Assembly: GCF_009831455.1 (NCBI RefSeq)
Contig: NZ_WOWO01000004.1
Span: forward strand, 186,001-250,000
DNA length: 64,000 nucleotides
Source of the DNA: Salinirussus salinus
GTDB lineage: Archaea; Halobacteriota; Halobacteria; Halobacteriales; Haloarculaceae
Direction of reading: 5' to 3'
Made by a program: the position numbers and the translations under genes. Positions 25,718 through 34,178 of the stretch are shown piece after piece (position 1 is the stretch's first letter; each line of letters begins with the position of its first letter). Below the pieces are notes generated by a model. That model saw nothing but the letters and a program-made list of their open reading frames with translations, did no database searches and was not told the origin of the DNA.

Positions 25718-26413
25718 TCAGTGCGTGACGGTCCGCTCGGTCGCGTGCAGGTCCAGTTCGAAGGTCTGCGCGCGGGCGGGCTGGTCGACGAGGTGATAGC
25801 AGGTCTCGGCGGCCGCCGCCGGGTCGATGTACTCGCTCTCCGTGACCTCGTCCAGGCTCTCGCGCACGTCGGGATTGAGCATGACCCCGTCGATGACGAC
25901 GTGGGCGACGTGGACGGCCGGATACTCGTCGGCCAGCGCCCGCGCCAGCCCGCGTGTGGCGTCCTTGCCGCTCTTGAAGGCGACGTCGCCGCCGCGGGGA
26001 CTGGCGCCGAAGAACATGGCTGTTCCCTCCCGGTCCTGCAGGTCATCGACCACCTCCCGGAAGCAGAGGAGGCCGGCGTGGGCGTAGAGGCGCCACATCT
26101 TCTCGACGCGGCCGGGGTCGAGCGGGTCGTCGGGCGCGCTCGTGGCCGCGCTCGCGGTGTGAGCGAGCACCTCGACGGGGCCGAGTTCAGCGCGGACCTC
26201 CTCGATCCCCTCGGCGACCGCCTCGGGGTCGGTCAGGTCCGCCGGGACCGCGTGTGCCTCGTGGCCTTCCTCGCGCAACTCCGCCGCGAACGTCTCCAGG
26301 TAGTCTTCGCTGCGGGCGAACAGCCCGACGGGGTGTCCCTCGCGGGCGAGCGTCCAGGCGAACTCCTCGCAGAAGCCGGGGCCGAGCCCCGCGATGACCG
26401 CTGTCGATGTCAT
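25718..26413 (-). CDS. short-chain dehydrogenase/reductase family protein lacking the catalytic Tyr
   Basis: A 231-residue Rossmann-fold SDR. The N-terminal cofactor loop reads GLGPGFCEEFAW, and LFARSEDYLE follows strand 2 where NADP is usually recognised. The active-site region is FGASPRGGDVAFKSGKDA: Ser138 and Lys150 are present, but Phe146 occupies the tyrosine position of Y-x3-K, so classical hydride-transfer chemistry is doubtful. Similar Phe-containing SDRs exist in bacteria. Neighbours are an acyl-CoA ligase (43 bases upstream) and an enoyl-CoA hydratase downstream, all on one strand. Confidence 0.82.
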   Translation of the reverse strand: MTSTAVIAGLGPGFCEEFAWTLAREGHPVGLFARSEDYLETFAAELREEGHEAHAVPADLTDPEAVAEGIEEVRAELGPVEVLAHTASAATSAPDDPLDPGRVEKMWRLYAHAGLLCFREVVDDLQDREGTAMFFGASPRGGDVAFKSGKDATRGLARALADEYPAVHVAHVVIDGVMLNPDVRESLDEVTESEYIDPAAAAETCYHLVDQPARAQTFELDLHATERTVTH

Positions 26414-26456
26414 GTTCGGAATCTCGTCGACTCGCCGTATAAAGCTCCGGGCGGCG

Positions 26457-28031
26457 TCACTCCCGGTGCTCGGCGAGTTGCTCCCGCAGGTCGACCTTCC
26501 GTATCTTCCCGCTCCCGGTCTTGGGGAGCCCGTCGCGTATCTCCACCACGCGCGGGTGCTTGTACGGGGCGAGCTCCTCGAGGACGTACTCCCGGATGTC
26601 GTCGGGCCCGAGGTCGCTGTCCGGGGCCAGCGAGACGGCCGCCGCGACGGTCTCGCCCTTGCGCTCGTCGGGGATGCCGACGACGGCCGCCTCGTGGATC
26701 TGGGGGTGGTCGTACAGCGTCTGTTCGACCTCGGCGGGGTAGACGTTGTAGCCGCCGGTGAGGATCATGTCCTTCTCCCGGCCCTTGATGTAGTAGTAAT
26801 TGTCCCGGTCGCGTTCGGCGATATCGCCGGTCCGGAACCAGCCCTCGTCGGTAAAGGCCGCTTCGTTGGCCTCGGGGTCGTTGTAGTACCCCTCCATCAC
26901 CTGTGGTCCCTTGACGAGGATCTCGCCTTCCTCGCCGGTGCCGTCGACCTCCTCGCCGGTTTCGGGGTCGACGAGCTTCGAGCGGACGTGGCCGACCGGC
27001 TGGCCGACGCTCCCGACCCGGTCCCCGAGCGTCGATGCGGGGACGGTGTGGGTCGCGGCCGTCGTCTCGGTGAGGCCGTACCCCTCCGTGACGCTCACGT
27101 CGAAAACCTCCTCGAACTCCTCGTGGACCGGCTCGGGAAGTTTCGTCCCGCCCTGGCCGGCGCGCACGAACGTCGAGAGGTCCCACCGGTCGGGCTCTGC
27201 CTTGTAGGTCTCCAGGAGGTCGACGAACATCGTCGCCACGCCGCCGAAGGCGGGCACGTCGTGTTCTGCGATGACGTCGAGCGCCCGCTCGGGGTCCCAC
27301 TGGTCGGCCCGGAGCAGCCGGAGCGTCCGCCCGGTCGTCAGCCCCGCGAGCATCTGGTTGTTCCCCGTGAGGTGGAACATCGGCAGGACGACCAGCGCGT
27401 CGCCGCGGACCGGGCCGGCGGTGTAGCTCGCGATGCTGTGGGCCAGCTGGACCCGGTAGTTCCGGTGGGTATGCAGGACGCCCTTTGGCTTCCCGGTGGT
27501 TCCCGAGGTGTACGGCTGGAGCATGATGTCCTCATCCTCGCGGGCGACGAGCGTCGGCTCGCCGCGCTCGGCCAGCTCACCGAGGGTGAGGTGGTCGCTG
27601 TCGGGGTCCGCGCTGACGACCTCGACTCCCAGTTCCTCGGCGACGGGGGCGGCGTGCTCCTCGCCCGCGCCGCTCGTGACGACCGCCCTCGCGTCGGAGT
27701 GGTCGAGCTGATACTCGAGTTCGCGGCGGCGGTACTGCGGGTTGCTCGGCGAGGCGACCACGCCCGCGTGGACACAGGCCCAGACGGTCTCGCAGTACGC
27801 CAGGCCGTTGGGGAGGTGGACGACGACCCGGTCGCCCGGCTCCAGACCCATGTCGTGGAGTCCACCCGCGACCCGGCGGACCCGCTCGCCGAACTCCTCG
27901 TAGGTGCGTGTCTCCTCGCCGTGAACGACCGCGGCCCGGTCGGCGAACTGGTCGACCGTGCGCGTCAGCAGGTTGGCGACGCTCCCGTCGTAGGGCTCCT
28001 CGAACAGCGTGTCAGCCGGGACTGGATCCAT
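26457..28031 (-). CDS. AMP-forming acyl-CoA synthetase
   Basis: Activates a carboxylic acid to its CoA thioester with ATP. The 524-residue protein has the P-loop-like YTSGTTGKPKG at about 178-188, the adenylate motif EGYGLTETT, the hinge block FRTGDIAERDRDNYYYIKGR, and the catalytic Lys near the end in GLPKTGSGKIRK. Length and motifs fit medium- or long-chain fatty-acid ligases. The ATG at 28031 is 28 bases after a GTTATG box, which supports this start over an upstream TTG. It leads a same-strand series with the SDR and the enoyl-CoA hydratase. Confidence 0.9.
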   Translation of the reverse strand: MDPVPADTLFEEPYDGSVANLLTRTVDQFADRAAVVHGEETRTYEEFGERVRRVAGGLHDMGLEPGDRVVVHLPNGLAYCETVWACVHAGVVASPSNPQYRRRELEYQLDHSDARAVVTSGAGEEHAAPVAEELGVEVVSADPDSDHLTLGELAERGEPTLVAREDEDIMLQPYTSGTTGKPKGVLHTHRNYRVQLAHSIASYTAGPVRGDALVVLPMFHLTGNNQMLAGLTTGRTLRLLRADQWDPERALDVIAEHDVPAFGGVATMFVDLLETYKAEPDRWDLSTFVRAGQGGTKLPEPVHEEFEEVFDVSVTEGYGLTETTAATHTVPASTLGDRVGSVGQPVGHVRSKLVDPETGEEVDGTGEEGEILVKGPQVMEGYYNDPEANEAAFTDEGWFRTGDIAERDRDNYYYIKGREKDMILTGGYNVYPAEVEQTLYDHPQIHEAAVVGIPDERKGETVAAAVSLAPDSDLGPDDIREYVLEELAPYKHPRVVEIRDGLPKTGSGKIRKVDLREQLAEHRE

Positions 28032-28056
28032 GCTACCAACCCACAAACTGCGGGGA

Positions 28057-28062
28057 CATAAC
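28057..28062 (-). promoter_or_regulatory. TATA box of the acyl-CoA synthetase gene
   Basis: GTTATG on the minus strand, 28 bases before the ATG at 28031. Confidence 0.4.
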
Positions 28063-28125
28063 AGTTGACCATGCGGGCGGTCGGGGTCGACCCCACGCGC
28101 CCGTCACGGACGGCTCGGCCACGGC

Positions 28126-28548
28126 CTACGCCTGCCGGTCGAAAAACGTCGCGAGCACCGGCTTCAGTTCGTCGGGCTCGGCGTACTCCTCGACGGTCAC
28201 GTCGTCGTTGCCCCGGACCATGGCCGAGAGCTCGTGGTCGCCGGTCGGCCGGTAGAGACACAACACGGGCTTGCCCCAGGCGACCGCGCGGCCGAGTTCG
28301 TAGCCGACGCCCAGACTCGGCGTCGTCACCTCGGCGACGACGGCGTCGGCCTGCCGGAGCCACGCGACGTCCTGCTGGTAGATGTCCTCGTCGGAGAGCC
28401 CGACCGCCGCCTCCTTTGCCTCGACGTCCTCGGCGCCGACGTGTTCCGTGAGGACATCGCCGTGCCCTTCCAGCATGTCGATGACTTCCCGGTACAGCGC
28501 GGCGTCGTCCCGGCCGCCGCGGATCGAGCCGCTGAAGAAGATGTCCAT
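28126..28548 (-). CDS. nucleoside 2-deoxyribosyltransferase/DNPH1-like hydrolase
   Basis: A 140-residue protein of the nucleoside deoxyribosyltransferase superfamily, nearest in motifs to the DNPH1/RCL branch that hydrolyses 2'-deoxynucleoside 5'-monophosphates to base and deoxyribose 5-phosphate. FFSGSIRGGRDD at 4-15 is the phosphate-binding loop; VGYELGRAVAWGKP carries the catalytic Glu84. The length is typical. The function would be nucleotide-pool cleaning or salvage, unrelated to the acyl-CoA genes on either side. The ATG at 28548 directly precedes strand 1. Confidence 0.85.
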   Translation of the reverse strand: MDIFFSGSIRGGRDDAALYREVIDMLEGHGDVLTEHVGAEDVEAKEAAVGLSDEDIYQQDVAWLRQADAVVAEVTTPSLGVGYELGRAVAWGKPVLCLYRPTGDHELSAMVRGNDDVTVEEYAEPDELKPVLATFFDRQA

Positions 28549-28597
28549 GGACCCGCTCCCGGCGGCGTGGCCGAGTACCCTTCGCTTCCGGACTGCC

Positions 28598-29368
28598 TCA
28601 GATTTCGTGGCGCTGGGCGAGCTGCTGGCCGCCGTCGACCTCCAGCACGGTGCCGGTTGTAAACTCCCCCGAGTCGGCCGCGAAATAGAGGACGGCCTCG
28701 GCCTGGTCGGCGGGGTCGGCCCACCGGCCAAGGGGGATCTTCTCGGTCGTCTCGGCGCGCTCGGCCTCGGTGGTCCCCTCCCGCGTCAGGTCGGTCTCGG
28801 TCGCGCCGGGACAGACCGCGTTGACCGTGACTCCGTGCTCGCCCAGGTCCCAGGCCATGTGCTTCGTGAGCCCGACCAGTCCCCACTTCGAGGCCGTGTA
28901 GTTTGCCGCGCCGTGATACGAGATGTTCCGGCCGGCCATCGAGGAGATGTTGATGATCCGCCCGTGGCCGCGCTCGACCATCCCCGGCACCACGGCCCGC
29001 GAGCAGTTGTACGGGCCGGTGAGATTGACGTCGAGCACCAGGTCCCAGGCGTCGGGCTCGAGGTCCTCGAAGGAGCCCGCCGAGCCGACCCCCGCGTTGT
29101 TGACGAGGATGTCCACCCCGCCGAACTCCTCCTCGGCACGGGCCGCCATGCGCTCGGTGTCCCCGCGGTCGGTCACGTCACAGTCGACCACGAGGGCCTC
29201 GACGCCCTCGTCTCGGAGGTCTGCGGCCACGCTCTCGGCCTTTTCGGCCTGGCGGTCCGCGATGACGACGGCCGCGCCCTCCGCCCCGAGCTTGCGCGCG
29301 ATGGCCTCGCCGATCCCCTGTGCTGCTCCGGTGACGACCGCCGTCTCGCCGTCGACGCGTCCTGGCAT
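28598..29368 (-). CDS. SDR family 3-oxoacyl-(ACP/CoA) reductase-like oxidoreductase
   Basis: A 256-residue classical SDR. The cofactor loop is TGAAQGIGEAIA at 13-24, IADRQ follows strand 2, VNNAG is intact, and the active site has ISSMAG (Ser) and YTASK (Tyr and Lys), so unlike the SDR at 25.7 kb it is catalytically complete. FabG-like enzymes reduce 3-oxoacyl groups or oxidise 3-hydroxyacyl-CoA; with the nearby acyl-CoA genes a 3-hydroxyacyl-CoA role is plausible but other alcohols cannot be excluded. The ATG at 29368 places the GxxxGxG at the usual position. Confidence 0.88.
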   Translation of the reverse strand: MPGRVDGETAVVTGAAQGIGEAIARKLGAEGAAVVIADRQAEKAESVAADLRDEGVEALVVDCDVTDRGDTERMAARAEEEFGGVDILVNNAGVGSAGSFEDLEPDAWDLVLDVNLTGPYNCSRAVVPGMVERGHGRIINISSMAGRNISYHGAANYTASKWGLVGLTKHMAWDLGEHGVTVNAVCPGATETDLTREGTTEAERAETTEKIPLGRWADPADQAEAVLYFAADSGEFTTGTVLEVDGGQQLAQRHEI

Positions 29369-29450
29369 GCGCCCCACGTCGCGGCCGGCCCGCTTGGGCC
29401 TGTCGAAATGACGGATCGGTGAGGGGTTGAAGGGGCGGACCCTCCGGCAG

Positions 29451-30458
29451 TCAGTCCTCGAGCGCCTCGATCGCTTGTTCCTCGACAGTCCGGTCCGGCC
29501 CGTGTGCCCGCCCCGTCCGGTCGCTCTCGAGGTGTTCCTCGACGGTCCGGTCGATGGCCGTCTCGTTGTCGGTCGCTTCCCAGCCCAGCGCGGCCAGTTT
29601 GTCGGTAGCGGCGAGCACCGGGACCGGGAGCACGAGCGGGAAGTCGAAGGTCGTGAGGTCGTTGGCGCCGAGTTCGCGCTCGCTGGCGTGGACTACCTCG
29701 ACCTCCGTGTCGAGCGCGTCGGCGATGGTCCGGAGGCGCTCGTCGACCGGGAGTTCCCGGCGGGTCGCGACATTGTAGGCCTCGCCCGGGGTCCCCTCCT
29801 CGGCGACGACCCGGAGCGCGCTCGCGACGTCCTCGACGTAGGCTTGGTGGGCGAGCGCGTCGCCGTCGCCGGGGACGAGCACGCGGTCGTGGTTGGCCAC
29901 CCGGTCGACCCAGTAGTCGTAGCGCTCGGTGTAGTCGTACGGGCCGAAGACGTAGGTCGGGCGGACGACGAGCGCGTTCACGCCCTCCTCGGCCGCGGCG
30001 AAACAGACCCGGTCGCACTCGGCCTTCCGGGGCCCGTAGGACTCCGAGACCGACACGTCCATCGCGTCCGCGGGGTCGTCGGGGGCGTGCTCCTCCGTGT
30101 ACTCGTGGAGGGGAGTCTCGTCCTCGCGCATCGGGACGTCGGTGCGGGCGTAGGCGGCCGCCGAGGAGACCAGCACGTAGGCGTCCACGTCGGCGAACAC
30201 TTCCGTTGCCGTCTCGGCGTGGGCCGGCGCCATCGCCACGAAGTCGATGACGACGTCGGGGTCGGCCTCGTCCCGAGCTGCTTTCAGCGCGTCGTGGTCG
30301 TGTCGGTCGCCGGTGACGTGGGTCACGTCGCCGTGGTCGGCGAAGGGGTTCTCGCTGTTCCCGCGGTTGAACAGCGTCACGTCGTAGCCGTGGGCGAGCA
30401 GGTCGTCGACCGTGTGGCGGCCGATGAAGCGCGTGCCGCCGATGAGGAGTGCGTGCAC
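29451..30458 (-). CDS. NAD-dependent epimerase/dehydratase family protein
   Basis: A 335-residue extended SDR. ALLIGGTRFIGRHTVDDLL near the start is the Rossmann loop, SSAAAY holds the Ser, and YGPRK gives the Tyr-x3-Lys pair, so the active site is intact. VVRPTYVFGPYDYTERYDYW and the RVLVPGDGD stretch match the CSP41/NAD-epimerase subgroup, which includes sugar-nucleotide epimerases and RNA-binding relatives. The substrate is unknown. The GTG at 30458 was chosen because the Rossmann strand starts immediately after it; two further Val codons just upstream are possible starts. Confidence 0.82.
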   Translation of the reverse strand: MHALLIGGTRFIGRHTVDDLLAHGYDVTLFNRGNSENPFADHGDVTHVTGDRHDHDALKAARDEADPDVVIDFVAMAPAHAETATEVFADVDAYVLVSSAAAYARTDVPMREDETPLHEYTEEHAPDDPADAMDVSVSESYGPRKAECDRVCFAAAEEGVNALVVRPTYVFGPYDYTERYDYWVDRVANHDRVLVPGDGDALAHQAYVEDVASALRVVAEEGTPGEAYNVATRRELPVDERLRTIADALDTEVEVVHASERELGANDLTTFDFPLVLPVPVLAATDKLAALGWEATDNETAIDRTVEEHLESDRTGRAHGPDRTVEEQAIEALED

Positions 30459-30506
30459 GACCACCGGCAACGGCACCCTCCCGGATAGGTGTTTCCCGCG
30501 AGTCGG

Positions 30507-30731
30507 TCAGACGGAATCCGGTCGCTCTGGTGTATCAGTCCGGCCGGAGCCTCCATCACGGGTGAAGGAGACACCGATGGCCGCTCCCACAGCTGACCCG
30601 AGACCGATTCCCATCCCCAACCAGAACGGAAGGTCGCCAGTGACCGCGCCGATGGCAGTCCCTGTCCCGGCGCCGAGTGCGTTTCCGAGCCCTAGTCCAA
30701 GTGCAATCGTCCCATGTGATTCAGGTGCCAT
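30507..30731 (-). CDS. small glycine-zipper membrane protein
   Basis: A 74-residue protein almost wholly of small residues: two Gly/Ala-rich hydrophobic segments (about 8-31 and 35-54) with repeated GxxxG spacing, then a polar tail. Glycine-zipper membrane peptides pack tightly as oligomers. No family is recognised. The ATG at 30731 follows a GATTATAC box by about 25 bases, which supports expression from its own promoter. Confidence 0.65.
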   Translation of the reverse strand: MAPESHGTIALGLGLGNALGAGTGTAIGAVTGDLPFWLGMGIGLGSAVGAAIGVSFTRDGGSGRTDTPERPDSV

Positions 30732-30752
30732 ACACTCTCTTAGCTCACGTTG

Positions 30753-30760
30753 GTATAATC
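30753..30760 (-). promoter_or_regulatory. TATA box of the glycine-zipper gene
   Basis: GATTATAC on the minus strand about 25 bases before the ATG at 30731. The surrounding 30732-30850 stretch is visibly less GC-rich than the coding DNA. Confidence 0.5.
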
Positions 30761-30932
30761 TTTCCTCGGAGACGCGGGGGTATCCACGTCAAGGGTACCT
30801 CGGGACTCGCGTAATGGACGGTATTAGATGCTGTATTCGCCCTCTGTATCGGTCGGCACCCGTCTCTCGACTCACAGTGGAACTGCCCGCCCGGGCACCC
30901 GTCGGTCACCTCGCAACTGACCGCGCCCCGCC

Positions 30933-32066
30933 TCAGTCAAGCAGCTCGCCGGCGATGATGTTCTTCTGGATCTCGCTTGTGCCCTCGCCGATCTGGTAGA
31001 TCTTCGCGTGGCGGTACTGGCGCTCGACGGGGTACTCGCGGGTGTAGCCGTTGCCGCCGTGCAGCTGGATGGCGTCGCTGGCGACCTCTTCCGCGACCTC
31101 GGAGGCGTAGAGCTTCGCCATACTGGCCAGTTTGGTCGGCTTCTCGTCGCGGTCGACGCGGGCGGCGGCGTCGTAGGTGAGTCGCTTCGCGTTCTCCACC
31201 TTGACGGCCATCTCTGCGATGGTGTGCTGGACGGCCTGGAACTCGCCGATGGTTTGGCCGAACTGCTCGCGCTCCCCGACGTACTCCTTTGCCTCGTCGA
31301 GACACCGCCGGGCGATGCCGAGCGCCTGGGCGGCGATCCCCACCCGCTCCTCCTCGAAGAACTCCATCAGCTGGTAGAACCCCCGGTTCTCCTGCCCGAC
31401 GAGATTCTCGGCGGGGACCCGGACCCGGTCGTATCTGAGTTGTGCGGTGTCCGAGGCGTTCCAGCCCATCGTCTCGATCTCCCGCTCGACCTCGAAGCCC
31501 TCGCGGTCGGTCTCGACGATGATCGCGGAGATCCCGCCGTGGCCCTCGCCGCCGGTCCGACACATCGTGAGGACGTAGTCGGCGATCGAGCCGTGGGTGA
31601 TGAACGTCTTCACGCCGTCGATGACGTACTCGTCGCCGTCCCGTTCGGCGGTGGTTTCGATGTTTGCGGCGTCGCTGCCGTGTTCGGGCTCGGTGTTGCC
31701 CAGTGCGCCGACCAGGTCCCCGCTTGCGACGCCCTCGAGGATCCACTCCTTCTGCTCGCGGGTGCCGTACTCGGTGACCATCCGCGTCCCGAAGGAGGTC
31801 CCGATGGCCGCGAGGATCCCCGCGTCGGCGTAGGCGACCTCGTCGGCGAAGATGGCCGCCTCGACCTGCCCCATCCCCGCGCCGCCGAACTCCTCGGGGA
31901 TCCCGAGCCCGACGAGGTCGGCCTCGATGGCCTTCTCCCAGACCTCCTCGGGCCACTCGCCGCTCTCCTCGTGCTCGCGGGCGACCGGTTCGACCTCCTC
32001 GCGTGCGAACTCCCGGACCGTGTCTCTGACCGCCCGCTGCTCCTCCGTCAACGAGAAATCGACCAT
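30933..32066 (-). CDS. acyl-CoA dehydrogenase
   Basis: A 377-residue FAD enzyme that introduces the 2,3-double bond in acyl-CoA during beta-oxidation or branched-chain breakdown. N-terminal helices start [18 protein letters not shown]; the FAD/substrate-binding loops include [18 protein letters not shown] and [11 protein letters not shown]; the C terminus has [18 protein letters not shown] and [14 protein letters not shown]. The Glu in EGTSEIQ is the position of the catalytic base in short- and medium-chain enzymes. It has its own transcription unit, with fold-back element A beginning 83 bases upstream. Confidence 0.93.
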   Translation of the reverse strand: MVDFSLTEEQRAVRDTVREFAREEVEPVAREHEESGEWPEEVWEKAIEADLVGLGIPEEFGGAGMGQVEAAIFADEVAYADAGILAAIGTSFGTRMVTEYGTREQKEWILEGVASGDLVGALGNTEPEHGSDAANIETTAERDGDEYVIDGVKTFITHGSIADYVLTMCRTGGEGHGGISAIIVETDREGFEVEREIETMGWNASDTAQLRYDRVRVPAENLVGQENRGFYQLMEFFEEERVGIAAQALGIARRCLDEAKEYVGEREQFGQTIGEFQAVQHTIAEMAVKVENAKRLTYDAAARVDRDEKPTKLASMAKLYASEVAEEVASDAIQLHGGNGYTREYPVERQYRHAKIYQIGEGTSEIQKNIIAGELLD

Positions 32067-32666
32067 ACGCCGTGGTGGGACAGGGGCGTGTTAACTGTTT
32101 GCAGCCAGCGGCGGGTGGTGTTTGGTTTAGCAGATTCGGGGTTCAGTCCAGCAAGAAAGCCCCGGCCTGTTCGACTCGGGGGGCTCTCACGGTTCCCTGT
32201 GGTCACCGTTCGAGCAGGCCGAGGTCTCCCTTCGGTCGACCTCGCGCTCGCTGCGGTCCTCACTCACTGCGTTCGTTGCGGTCCTTGCGTCACCCGCCGT
32301 CCTCAGAAATCTCCGATTTCTGATGTGCTCGGAAATCGCAGCGCGATTTCCGACCGTCGTCGAACAGGGCGCCCCTTTCAGTCCCGCCCACTCTGGCTCT
32401 CCAGGCCGGGCGGGACTGAAAGGGGCCGCTCGCTCGGCGCTTGAGACGACGTAAGCACCGCAAGGAGCGAAAGCGACTGAGGAGCGCAGCGAGTCGGAAT
32501 AGCCGAGCGAGCGGGGGCTTTCTTGCTGTTCGCGGCTCTCATTCCCGAATCCCCCGTAACTAACCACTACCCAGCGGCGGTCGTCGGCCGGCCACTCGGG
32601 CCCGCGGGCCCCCCCGACCGCGAAGCCGGGCCTACAATTAAGTGGGATGTTACCGAATAGCGGGAT
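32067..32666. other. 600-base intergenic region with fold-back element A
   Basis: The gap between divergent acyl-CoA dehydrogenase and acyl-CoA ligase genes holds the fold-back repeat (32149-32528, annotated separately) and, on the plus strand, the ligase promoter region with TACAATTAAG near 32633-32642, about 30 bases before its ATG. The short ORFs in this stretch fall inside palindromic repeat DNA and are not convincing genes. Confidence 0.6.
32149..32528. repeat. fold-back element A: 380 bases, nested perfect inverted repeats
   Basis: The ends are a perfect 15-base inverted repeat (CAGCAAGAAAGCCCC at 32149-32163 and its complement at 32514-32528). Inside, in order: a 122-base core at 32173-32294 shared with element B; a hairpin with 8-base stem at 32304-32322; a hairpin with 10-base stem at 32330-32352; a perfect 18-base inverted repeat (32372-32389 with 32408-32425); and a 13-base inverted repeat (32426-32438 with 32502-32514). 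The core segment around 32247-32289 is also imperfectly complementary to about 32459-32494, so the whole element can fold back. It encodes nothing recognisable; it could be a miniature mobile element or a structured RNA. Confidence 0.85.
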
Positions 32667-34178
32667 ATGAATTTCGCGAACTACGTGGATGTCGCGGCGC
32701 GAGACGCCCCCGACCGAACCGCCCTGACCGACCACCGCCGCGAGACCAGCTTCGGGGAGCTGGCCGCCGAGACCGACGCCGTCGCCAACGCGCTCGCCGA
32801 ATTGGGCGTCGAGCCCGGCGACCGTGTGGCGCTTTACCTTCCGAACAGCGTGGCCTTCGTGACCGCCTACTTCGGCGCGATGAAACGCGGTGCGGTCCCG
32901 TTCCCGATCAACATGCGCTTCCAGGGCCACGAGGTCGAGTACGTCCTGAACGACTCGGGGGCGGTGGCGGTCGTCACCGCCGGCCAGTTCGAGGACGTCA
33001 TCGCCGGCCTCGACGTCGAGGGCCTCGAGATGGTCGTCGCCAACGGGGAGCGGGGGCACGACTACGCCGACCTCGTGGCGAGTGCGGCCGGCGACTACGA
33101 CGTCCACCCACGGAAGAACGACGAACTCGCCGAACTGGTCTACACCAGCGGGACCACCGGCCGGCCGAAGGGTGTCAAGCACACCCACGGCAACCTCGAT
33201 ACCAACGCCCGCGGCCTGGTGCGGTACATGGGCTGGGGCGAGGACGAGGTCGGCCTGACGGTCTGTCCCTGTTTCCACGTCTCCGGGCTGAACATCACGG
33301 TGACGCCGTTCGTGGTGATGCGGGCGACCGACCACCTGCTGCCGGAGTGGGACCCCGAGACTGCCCTGCAGACCATCGAGGCCCGCGACGTCACCTACAC
33401 GTTCCTGATACCGACGATGCTGATCGACCTGCTGGAGTCGGGGCTGGCCGAGGAGTACGACACCTCATCGCTGGAGGTGATCGGCGTCGGCGGCTCGCCG
33501 ATGCCCAGAGAGCGCATCGAGACCACCGAGGAGACCTTCGACTGCACGCTGCTTGAGGGGTACGGCATGACCGAGACGACGCCGCTGGCGGCGATCAACA
33601 CCCCCGACCAGAACGTACGAAAGGCCGGCAGCATCGGGCCGGTCGCCGAGGAGGTCGTCGACGTCCGCATCGAGGACCCAAGCACCGGCCGGGAGGTCGG
33701 GGTCGACGAGAAAGGTGAGTTCCTCTGGCACGGCGACACGGTCACGCCGGGCTACTTCCGGATGCCCGAGAAAAACGAGGAGGCCTTCGTCGAGCGCGAG
33801 GGCAAGCGGTGGCTGCGCTCGGGTGACATCGGCCGGATGGACGAGGACGGCCACCTCTTCGTCGAAGACCGCCGGGACGACATGATCATCACCGGCGGCG
33901 AGAACGTCTACCCCCGGGAGGTCGAGGAGGTCATCTACGAACTCGATGGGGTCGCGGAGGCCGCCGTCGTCGGCATTCCCCACGACCGGCTTGGGGAGAC
34001 GGTGACGGCGATCATCGTTCGCTCCGGTGACGGGCCCACCGCCGGGGAGGTCGAGGCCCACTGCCGGGAGCGGCTGACCGACTACAAGATCCCCCGCGAG
34101 GTCGAGTTCGTCGAGGAACTCCCCAAGACCTCCACGCGGAAGATCGACAAGGTGTCGCTGCGCGAGGAGTTCGCCTAG
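32667..34178 (+). CDS. AMP-forming acyl-CoA ligase
   Basis: A 503-residue adenylate-forming ligase that makes an acyl-CoA from an acid, ATP and CoA. YTSGTTGRPKGVKHTHGN near 158-175 is the phosphate loop, EGYGMTETTP the adenylate-binding motif, RSGDIGRMDEDGHLFVEDR the hinge, and ELPKTSTRKIDK contains the catalytic Lys with Thr-Ser before it in place of the usual Gly-Ser. Substrate cannot be deduced; long-chain, cyclohexane-type and aryl acids are all possible. It stands alone between two copies of a fold-back repeat in the same orientation. Confidence 0.9.
   Translation: MNFANYVDVAARDAPDRTALTDHRRETSFGELAAETDAVANALAELGVEPGDRVALYLPNSVAFVTAYFGAMKRGAVPFPINMRFQGHEVEYVLNDSGAVAVVTAGQFEDVIAGLDVEGLEMVVANGERGHDYADLVASAAGDYDVHPRKNDELAELVYTSGTTGRPKGVKHTHGNLDTNARGLVRYMGWGEDEVGLTVCPCFHVSGLNITVTPFVVMRATDHLLPEWDPETALQTIEARDVTYTFLIPTMLIDLLESGLAEEYDTSSLEVIGVGGSPMPRERIETTEETFDCTLLEGYGMTETTPLAAINTPDQNVRKAGSIGPVAEEVVDVRIEDPSTGREVGVDEKGEFLWHGDTVTPGYFRMPEKNEEAFVEREGKRWLRSGDIGRMDEDGHLFVEDRRDDMIITGGENVYPREVEEVIYELDGVAEAAVVGIPHDRLGETVTAIIVRSGDGPTAGEVEAHCRERLTDYKIPREVEFVEELPKTSTRKIDKVSLREEFA

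Noticed and set aside
32072-32560. Short ORFs inside fold-back element A
   Set aside because: Their peptides repeat the palindromic DNA, recur in element B, and have no protein-like composition; similar peptides are, as I recall, common false calls in haloarchaea.
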